A stretch of 64,000 nucleotides of DNA from Plasmodium malariae (taxonomy: Eukaryota > Apicomplexa > Aconoidasida > Haemosporida > Plasmodiidae), in assembly GCF_900090045.1 (NCBI RefSeq), contig NW_021638299.1, positions 1 to 64,000 of the forward strand, in the 5' to 3' direction. This document shows, in pieces, positions 57,290 to 64,000 of this stretch. Positions within the stretch are counted from its first letter, which is position 1, and every line of letters begins with the position of its first letter. Below the pieces are notes generated by a model that was not told the origin of the DNA, did not search any database, and was given only the letters and a program-made list of their open reading frames with translations. The position numbers and the translations under genes are program-made.

Positions 57290-59056
57290 TTACAAAAAAT
57301 AACTATCAATTTTGTCTAAGTCGTCCTTTAAGTAGTCGTCATTCCATCGTTCTCTCTGTGGGGGAAAAAAGGGAAAAAAAAAAGAAAGAAAATAAACAAA
57401 TAAATTGTGGATGAATAAACAGTGCACATATGATGGCTGAGTGTCTGAATAGTTCGACGTGTTGGTACAATCGAAATACTCACAGAACTCACACCGTTTA
57501 CACCCATCACGACGAATGCGTACCTGCTTAGAGAAGAAAAGCCTATCGTATGTGGTTTTATGCTGCGCACTGTAATGTTGATTATACTTGTCCAGAACAG
57601 CTAAACTGGAAAAGCTAATGTCCGGTCTATCGTACTCGGTATATTCATAATTATTTTTGTAGAAAATAAAATAATGAACTATATCTTTTTTTATTTCAAA
57701 AATGTTGTTATTTAAATAATTTGAAGTAAAAGAATGGTTTGACTGTTTAACTAAATAGCTAGTAATTCCATTTAAAACATCAGGACAAGAAATAAAATTT
57801 AAGATTGTATTTGTTTCTATATTTAAAGCTTTAATGAAAAGTTCTTTATCAATTGTATACTTTAGTTCGTTCATACTGACTTGTTCTTTTGTTGTTGGTG
57901 TTATTTTATAAGTATTTTTTATCATAGTAGTCCATAAATTTTTTGTTATTTGAGCTTTTTTTAATAAATCTACTTTATAATTTCTTAGTATATTTAAAAT
58001 TTCAAATGTCACATGAGTAGCTAATGGGGGTAAGGAACATATACGTTGATATGTTTCTTGTGCCCACATTTTTACTTTATCATTTGTGCTTTTCCTTGCT
58101 GTATCATCTAATTTTTTCAATATATATAATAAATTATTATACTTAAAGTGATCATGAATTATATGTTCATAATTTTTTAATGAATAAGTTTGTGGAATTT
58201 TTAAAAAATATTCCTCTAACAATATATTTGCATCTTGTTCCGAAACTTCTAATTGACTTTCAGATGTTATTTCCATCAATTCTAGTGTATCTTCTGATAT
58301 CCATCTTTTACTTAAACCACACCAAATTAAATCAGCAGATTTTATTTCCTGACCTGTTAAGGCTAAATAAAATCCTAAGGATCCCCTTAAATTGGCTAGC
58401 ACGTAAGAAATACCGCCATAAGGTAAAAAAGAATATTTTAAATTATTGTACGAATAAGAAGAATGGAAATAGGCAGAACTGTTGTTCGATAGAAACGATA
58501 AAAACCCTGCAGATCCTTTTGTTTTCCCATTACAATACGAAATGAGTGGTTTCTTATAAGAAAATAATAAATAAGCTAGATCATTAACATTTTGTAAAAT
58601 ATTTTTTATTATATCAGAATATTTGATATGCTTCGTTCTTTGATATATTTCTACTATTTTCAATAAGTCATATAAATTATAACTATAATTAAATACATCA
58701 TTATATAACGATGTTAAAAATAAGAATCTTTTTGTATAATTTACTTCACTGTTCCTTAATTCTTTGTACAACTTGTTAATTAATTTTATGTTCATGTAAT
58801 TATTATTTATTATAACTGTATGCATGCCTACATTATTTCGATTGTATACACACTCATCCATATTCCCACAGTTTAAATAATTTGTTTTTTTCAATGCTTC
58901 ATTATGAACTTCTAAGGGATCTAAATATATCTCGTCATCTTTAAAAATGCTAGTTCTTAACTCTCTGTTCTGAGTAAGATTACTACACCTACCCGGTATC
59001 GAAATCACGTCCTTTAATTTTTTATATTTCGACAACTTTAGATTGTTAAAAAGCAT
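57290..59056 (-). CDS. degenerate 3-hydroxyisobutyryl-CoA hydrolase-like protein, candidate mitoribosomal mS47
   Basis: Two exons: 57524-59056 (511 codons, ending FFSKQ before GTACGC) and 57290-57355 (RERWNDDYLKDDLDKIDSYF, then L and stop). Product 532 residues. The basic N-terminus (MLFNNLKLSKYKKLKDVISI) could be a mitochondrial presequence. The crotonase-fold landmarks are recognisable: SYKKPLISYCNGKTKGSAGF aligns with the kPyVaLihG-tMGGGvGL strand, LPYGGISYVLANLRGSLGFY and LALTGQEI with MPETaIGlfPDvGgsyfL-rL-G-lG-yLALTG. The C-terminus matches the HIBCH ending (k-RW-ddL--v----ld-yF). However, the catalytic Glu of MPET is absent (Pro212-Tyr213-Gly214), the MGGG oxyanion strand reads KGSAG (about 180-184), and the AGGD motif is missing. 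Catalysis is therefore unlikely. Inactive HIBCH-like proteins form subunit mS47 of plant and protist mitoribosomes, my preferred reading. Confidence 0.75.
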   Translation of the reverse strand: MLFNNLKLSKYKKLKDVISIPGRCSNLTQNRELRTSIFKDDEIYLDPLEVHNEALKKTNYLNCGNMDECVYNRNNVGMHTVIINNNYMNIKLINKLYKELRNSEVNYTKRFLFLTSLYNDVFNYSYNLYDLLKIVEIYQRTKHIKYSDIIKNILQNVNDLAYLLFSYKKPLISYCNGKTKGSAGFLSFLSNNSSAYFHSSYSYNNLKYSFLPYGGISYVLANLRGSLGFYLALTGQEIKSADLIWCGLSKRWISEDTLELMEITSESQLEVSEQDANILLEEYFLKIPQTYSLKNYEHIIHDHFKYNNLLYILKKLDDTARKSTNDKVKMWAQETYQRICSLPPLATHVTFEILNILRNYKVDLLKKAQITKNLWTTMIKNTYKITPTTKEQVSMNELKYTIDKELFIKALNIETNTILNFISCPDVLNGITSYLVKQSNHSFTSNYLNNNIFEIKKDIVHYFIFYKNNYEYTEYDRPDISFSSLAVLDKYNQHYSAQHKTTYDRLFFSKQVRIRRDGCKRCEFCEYFDCTNTSNYSDTQPSYVHCLFIHNLFVYFLSFFFPFFPPQRERWNDDYLKDDLDKIDSYFL

Positions 59057-59614
59057 TCTGTTTCAGGCGTTTCTTGCGGTACCTGGAGTGGAGGCGATTG
59101 GGCATTTGTTCTTTGCGGAATGTTCTGTCAACCTTTATAACATTTACAGCCTTTATCGCTTTGTAGTTATCACTTTTTGCTGCCTCAAAGCGGATGTAAC
59201 TGCTTATTAGAGGCCTTTTTCAATATATCTCATCGCGCAAATTTTAAAATATTGTACTTGACGCACTTCGTAAAACCCTTACTATTTTACCTCTCTTTGT
59301 GTTTTATCAGCCTATATATAATTCTCTTTTATTATCTCCTTTAATTTGCCCCTTTAATTATCTCTTTTTTTTTTTCTTTTTTTTTTTTTTTCCGTGTACC
59401 TTTATTTAAGATTTAATTTTTTTTACTCAAGCATTTTTGAACATTATGTTTCCGGAAACATCGGCTACTCTGTTTTAGGAGAATTGTTTAACTTTTTCGT
59501 GTTTAAGATAATTTAAAAAATTAACAGTACACATTATATTTTATTATCTTCCATTTCGCCCCATTGGTACTGCTGTTTTTAAACGAACACCTGAGCGGTT
59601 AATATGGTTAGCGT

Positions 59615-59925
59615 TTTTACGCTTTTACGCGTTTTTAAGCTTTTACACCCTTTTACGCGTTTTTAAGCTTTTACACCCTTTTACGCATTTTTAAGTTTTT
59701 ACACGTTTTTAAGCTTTTGCGCATTTTTAAGTTTTTACGCGTTTTTAAGCTTTTACACCCTTTTACGCATTTTTAAGTTTTTACACGTTTTTAAGCTTTT
59801 GCGCATTTTTAAGTTTTTACACGTTTTTAAGCTTTTGCGCATTTTTAAGTTTTTACACGTTTTTAAGCTTTTGCGCATTTTTAAGCTTTTACACGTTTTT
59901 AAGCTTTTATGGGTTTATCCTTTTT
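59615..59925. repeat. tttttaagc/ttttacac interspersed repeat
   Basis: 10-bp-scale units (tttttaagct, tttacacgt, tttgcgcat, tttacgcg) in a 20-40-bp higher-order pattern, about 550 bp upstream of the HIBCH-like start. Confidence 0.85.
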
Positions 59926-60422
59926 TATGCTATGTTGTGCTTCTTTTTTTTTTTTTGTGAAGGAGAATTTTATTTTTCGTAATGCTCAACTTACCAGTAC
60001 TTTGGAAGAAATAAATTGCAGCATATAATTTGTTTTTCACAAGTGGGGCTTTTCGATGTGCTGCTTAAATATAAGTATTCTTTCTTTTGATCTATAATCG
60101 TCCTTTTAAAATTTTACGTTGGAGATAATAACAAATTGTGAAAAGTAAAACCTGGGAATTACTAGACACATGAGAGGCAGCATTCAGTATATTTATGCAT
60201 TGTTCATGCAAAAAGTTATACCCTGTTCATCTAGGAATTATATCAAATGGGGAATTTTTCCCTTTTTCTATAATTCACGTCTTATGAGACAACGTAGGTT
60301 GCCTTTTTTTGATGTGTTGTGCTAAATAAAGAATTCTTATTTGAAGAGGACCTCACCATTTTAGAAAATTAATAAACATTGTGACCTGTCTTATGAATGA
60401 ATTAACATGAGGAGAAATCATT

Positions 60423-60560
60423 ATGAATAAACTCGTACGTGAAGAATACAAGACTGTTAGTAATAAAATGTTAAGTTCTTACATTTTCTATAAATATAAA
60501 AAATTAAGTAAAATAAAGGTAAATTTTAAAATGTATGACGAACGTGGTTTCAAAAAATAA
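60423..60560 (+). CDS. possible 45-residue ORF or first exon
   Basis: ATG 60423 opens MNKLVREEYKTVSNKMLSSY, then IFYKYKKLSKIKVNFKMYDE and RGFKK, stop TAA 60558-60560. Basic, with no low complexity. A GTAAAT after KLSKIK (60519) could be a splice donor, and an acceptor-like TTTTTTTTTAAG near 60707 continues FFYEKV and stop. Either a small gene or chance. Confidence 0.3.
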   Translation: MNKLVREEYKTVSNKMLSSYIFYKYKKLSKIKVNFKMYDERGFKK

Positions 60561-61344
60561 ACATATTTTTGTGAAGTCGCTTGTAAGTAGTAAGTATGCA
60601 TATGGGTGCTGCTCCTTCGTCTGCGTCTTCTTCATCTTTCTCATCTTATATTCTTTATATTCCTTATCACATTTCTCTTATATAATACTGTTCTATTTTT
60701 TTTTAAGTTTTTCTATGAAAAGGTTTGATGTATGTATATATATATATATATCTTTTAAATTTTAAATGGACGTCAGTGGTGTACTTTTGTTAATTCTAAA
60801 TTTGGTTTATTTGATTGTATTTTAAAAATAAAGTGTGTAAATAAGTGCGTATATATAAGTTTGTAAATATTCGAAATTTTGAGTATGTGCAGCATTTCGG
60901 AATTATACTAATAAACTGTTAAGAATTAGACTGGACTTTTTTTTTTTTTTTTTTACTTTTTTTGTCGTGCAGCATATTAATTTTTTTTTTTTTTTTAAAT
61001 GCAAATGATTATTTTTATTTACATGAACAGGCAATAATTGTGTTAGTTGTTATTTAAAGTGAATAGGCAAAGCACCTTTAGGAGTATTACATACGCACAC
61101 GCGTACAGCACATGTGAATGTACTTACATATTTATATATATATATATAAATATAAATATGTATATATATAAATATGTATATGCACATATTCTCGTAGATG
61201 TTTATATATATTCATGTATGTGTGTACATAAATGCGCTGCGCGAGTGAATTTATCTCATTAAATGTATAGACAACTAACGCAGCGAAATACAACATAAGT
61301 GGTAAATTGGTAAAATCACATATTAATGTAAACTTTTTGATAAA

Positions 61345-62166
61345 ATGAGAAAGTTCTGCACGTGTTCATATTTGTTTTTTGTCTATATTTTTATTGTGTG
61401 CAATAGGGGAAACAGCTTGAGGTTTCAAAAAGGAGATGGAAATGCCATTGGAGCAGTAGAAGGAAATGGAAAAAACGGAAGTGGTAATAATGTAAGTACT
61501 GATACTAATAATATAAACGCGAAAGAAAGTACTATCAAAAATGGGGATAATAAAATTATGGTTAAAGAGGAAAAGTCAAATAGTGAAGCAAATACAAATA
61601 CAAAAAAGTTACAAAATTTTGTTTCATCAAAAAATGAGAATTTAGGGAATAAAGGAAATGAAGAATATTTGAAAAATATGTTTATATCTGATGGTGCTTT
61701 TGAAAGTGCAAAAAATGTCTGTGAAAATGTAGTCGTTAAAAATGAGTATTTCAAGAGTTTTTGCAAAAATACAGAATTATTTAAAGAAATACAAAAATTA
61801 AAAAAAAATAGTCATAATTTATATGAACAAGTCATAAGTGATTCTTATGAAAATGTTAATACATCCACTTTTAAATTGTTGAAAGATGATGGAGATAAAA
61901 AACTAATTATGGAAACAGATGATCACAATCCTAAAGTGTCTATAATGTTTTTATATGAAAAACTATGTGTTGGTGGTATTCCACTCGTTTGTTCTAAAAT
62001 ATTAAAAGTTGACAATATATTTGACCTTAATCAAAATAATGAGAAAAATGACCTTGTTCAGGAAAACAATTATGTAAATGATATGGAAAAGGAACTGACT
62101 ACCACAATTAATGAGAATAACGGAGTAGAGGAAAATGTTTCAGATTTGACTGATGATAATACGTAA
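61345..62166 (+). CDS. secreted protein of unknown function with four spaced cysteines
   Basis: Single exon, 273 residues. MRKFCTCSYLFFVYIFIVCN is a clear signal sequence ending near residue 24 (GNS). A Gly/Asn/Ser/Lys-rich region follows, then a more ordered block (about 105-220) with four cysteines at 126, 140, 208 and 216, suggesting two disulfides: SAKNVCENVVVKNEYFKSFC, then SIMFLYEKLCVGGIPLVCSK. The acidic Asn/Glu C-terminus ends DDNT. No second membrane helix, GPI signal or RxLxE/Q/D export motif. It is therefore predicted to be soluble in the parasitophorous vacuole or a secretory organelle. It does not have the two-helix plan of an ETRAMP, although an ETRAMP gene lies near DNA polymerase delta in P. 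falciparum as I recall. Unrecognised. Confidence 0.75.
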   Translation: MRKFCTCSYLFFVYIFIVCNRGNSLRFQKGDGNAIGAVEGNGKNGSGNNVSTDTNNINAKESTIKNGDNKIMVKEEKSNSEANTNTKKLQNFVSSKNENLGNKGNEEYLKNMFISDGAFESAKNVCENVVVKNEYFKSFCKNTELFKEIQKLKKNSHNLYEQVISDSYENVNTSTFKLLKDDGDKKLIMETDDHNPKVSIMFLYEKLCVGGIPLVCSKILKVDNIFDLNQNNEKNDLVQENNYVNDMEKELTTTINENNGVEENVSDLTDDNT

Positions 62167-63828
62167 GGGGGTTAGCGGCGAAACGGGGGGGAAAAAAAAA
62201 AAAAATATAATGTGCTTTGTTTTGATTTGTTTTGATTTATTTTGATTCGTTTTGATTTGTTCTGATTTGTTTTGATTTGTTTTGATTCGTTTTGATTCGT
62301 TTTGATTTGTTTTGATTTGTTTTGATTCGTTTTGATTTGTTTTGATTTGTTTTGATTTGTTTTGATTTGTTTTGATTTGTTTTAATTTTGATTTAATTTA
62401 ATTTCAACGTAATATCAATTGTGCATAATCTGCAGCAATCATTGAAAACTTTTTTTTTTTTTTCCCCTTAAAAAATTGTAATAATTTGGCCAAAGGGGTT
62501 TGTAGTTCGTAGGAAATTTAGTTTTTCGCTTTTTCGGGCTTTTTGTCTTAATTTTTAGACTTTTAATTTTAAGTAAAACATGGATAAGTACATACACGCG
62601 TGTTCGGGCATGCGTGCGGATGTTGTTGTATCTGTGCCTTTGCACATAACTATATAAAATATGTGTACATGTTTGGGTATACATACATATACATGTACAT
62701 ACATATATATACATATATATACATAAATATATATATATATATATATATACGTGTATATATATATGTGCGCCAATTTGGAAAAAAGAAAAAAAAACGAAAT
62801 TGAAAAACTTTAAGAATATTAAAAATTAACAAAAAAAATAAAAATATACCACGTCTTATTTAAAAAAAATAAATGACATAGTTAACTGTTTGAAAAAAAA
62901 GAAAAAGAAATTATGCATATAATACAAAATTAATGACTTATTCCCGGCTAAGGTATTCATCATTCAAGAATTTTAAAGCCAAAAGAATAAAGGTTATAAC
63001 TTTTTGAATTCTTTAAAAGATATATCATTTTGATAAGAAAAAATGAAAAACGCAAGCTGGAGCAAAGGGAAACTTCAGCACAGGAATGCCATCGAGGAAT
63101 GATGTCAAGTACGCCGTGTTCGCACACATATCGGTGTTTGTATGTGTGTGTGCGTGTATCTGTGCATGAATCTGCGTGTACATACGCATATGCATAACGG
63201 CACTTTTGCATGAAGAAACCTTTACGGGAAGGGGATCCAAGATATTGCACACAGTTGGATAAGTGCACCCAACTAGTTGCTCATATTGCGACAAAAAAAA
63301 AAAAAAAAATATATAAAAATGGGATATAACAGGATATGAAAAAGATTAAGAAAGCATAAAAAAAGAATGAAAAGAGAAGGATCAAGAGAGATGAAATGGC
63401 AAAAAATGGGACAAAATGGGATAAAAAAGTATGTTATGGGCTCCGCATCAAAATGAAAAGGTAAACTTTATCAAAACCTTTACCACACAAACACCCCATT
63501 TACTGTTCCTAATTGTAAATGGGGTAAACGATACCCGTCGTAACTTGTAATAATGTGTGCAAAGAAGGGGTATATAGAGAATCACACCCACAAGATTTAT
63601 GTGGTTGCATATAAATTACACAAACGCTTTGTTGAAGGGTCTTCCACCGGGATAGAAATTAACACGGGTATATTACACGAACGAGGGATAATTGCGTGTG
63701 TTTGCGTTTATGTTTATGTTTTGTTTTCAGCTTGTGCTTTTGTGTTTGTGTGTATATTTGTTTATACCTGTGAGGTGGCGAACAACGGTAGTGCGTTTAC
63801 GAAGGACATGTTGCATGGGAAACCTTTT
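62167..63828. other. spacer between the secreted-protein gene and DNA polymerase delta
   Basis: Holds a 9-bp-scale ttttgatttg/ttttgattcg array (62210-62395), a TA/CATA run (62685-62765) and poly-A runs. On the minus strand, 63087-63290 contains GCTYPTVCNILDPLP before GTAAAGG and, further on, a frame YLTSFLDGIPVLKFPFAPAC. These could be exons of a small gene, but acceptors and phases do not settle it. Confidence 0.45.
62210..62395. repeat. 10-bp tandem repeat (ttttgatttg)
   Basis: About 18 copies with t/c variation (ttttgattcg), starting about 45 bp after the stop codon of the secreted-protein gene. Confidence 0.95.
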
Positions 63829-64000
63829 CTACCACTCAGTCCTTAGGGAAGAAACTTGCTCCTGCAGATTTGCTATATCCTTTTTAATTTTTGCTCTCCT
63901 GTAGAATATAGGACAATCCCTATTCATGCAAATAACATCTACATGTAAGTTCCCTTGGCATCGTTGACATTCTGTCCATAGTTGGAAGAATTCATTTTGC
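63829..64000 (-). CDS. POLD1: DNA polymerase delta catalytic subunit, C-terminal end (gene runs off the window)
   Basis: Replicative polymerase of the lagging strand, nuclear. Only the last 57 codons are in the window; stop TAG occupies 63829-63831. The readable end is [20 protein letters not shown], then [20 protein letters not shown] and [16 protein letters not shown]. It matches the C-terminal CysB module of Pol delta (human LWTQCQRCQGSLHEDVIC, then CPIFYMRKK). The four cysteines, C-x2-C and C-x4-C, bind a 4Fe-4S cluster and hold the B-subunit. The frame stays open to the window edge, so any intron lies further on. Very secure despite shortness. Confidence 0.95.
   Translation of the reverse strand, partial: QNEFFQLWTECQRCQGNLHVDVICMNRDCPIFYRRAKIKKDIANLQEQVSSLRTEW

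Larger units (their letters stand above)
59057..61344. other. divergent spacer with repeats and one short ORF
   Basis: Should contain the promoters of the HIBCH-like gene (-) and the secreted-protein gene (+). A ttttacac/ttttaagc repeat field lies at 59615-59920, and poly-T at 60932-60954. One 45-codon ORF at 60423 is listed separately. An intron-like stretch (GTAAGTAG at about 60586 to TTTTTTTAAG at 60707) suggests a small spliced gene may exist here. Confidence 0.5.

Noticed and set aside
63553..63904. Plus-strand frames at the right edge
   Set aside because: They overlap, in antisense, the clear C-terminal CysB module of DNA polymerase delta or lie in its 3' region.

Overview
This is nuclear DNA of a malaria parasite (genus Plasmodium). 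It is strongly AT-rich. Most genes are simple or few-exon, with GT-AG introns carrying T-runs and A/T microsatellites. Coding regions are swollen by Asn/Ser/Lys/Asp low-complexity inserts, and intergenic gaps are 0.4-4.6 kb and packed with tandem repeats and A/T homopolymers. The gene set (PPP8-like phosphatase, RPN5, TruB, myosin essential light chain, phosphomannomutase, GRASP, DNA polymerase delta) matches, as I recall it, one conserved block of P. falciparum chromosome 10. The base composition looks less extreme than P. falciparum, so an ovale- or malariae-like species is my low-confidence guess.

Layout: 0-3 kb holds the 3' part of splicing factor PHF5A (+) and a terminal exon of an unknown gene (-). 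5.7-8.9 kb holds a membrane-anchored protein with a decayed pepsin fold (+). 11.8-20.3 kb holds a giant EF-hand/PPP phosphatase (+). 21.5-28.5 kb holds three minus-strand genes: a small RIIa-like protein, an apicoplast-type TruB and proteasome lid subunit RPN5. 30.5-33.9 kb holds a helical-repeat organellar RNA-type protein (+). 35.1-37 kb (perhaps 38 kb) holds a lysine-rich gene (-) whose frame changes at long poly-A runs. 39.2-41.2 kb holds an ING-domain-like protein (-). 45.9-46.8 kb holds myosin essential light chain (-). 49.5-51.9 kb holds phosphomannomutase in eight exons (+). 52.8-53.0 kb holds an orphan 3' exon (-). 54.0-56.0 kb holds GRASP (+). 57.3-59.1 kb holds a degenerate HIBCH-like protein, candidate mitoribosomal mS47 (-). 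61.3-62.2 kb holds a secreted protein (+). The right edge holds the C-terminus of DNA polymerase delta catalytic subunit (-).

The genes are individually transcribed housekeeping and parasite-specific genes, not an operon or a defence island. I see no rRNA, tRNA, CRISPR array or transposon. The most unusual signals are three enzyme folds whose catalytic residues are altered (pepsin-like, PPP phosphatase, HIBCH-like) and one gene that needs two compensating frame changes at A23 and A31 tracts. Exon boundaries were derived by hand from splice signals, phase and family similarity. Species, function of the unrecognised genes and 5' ends of several multi-exon genes remain open.
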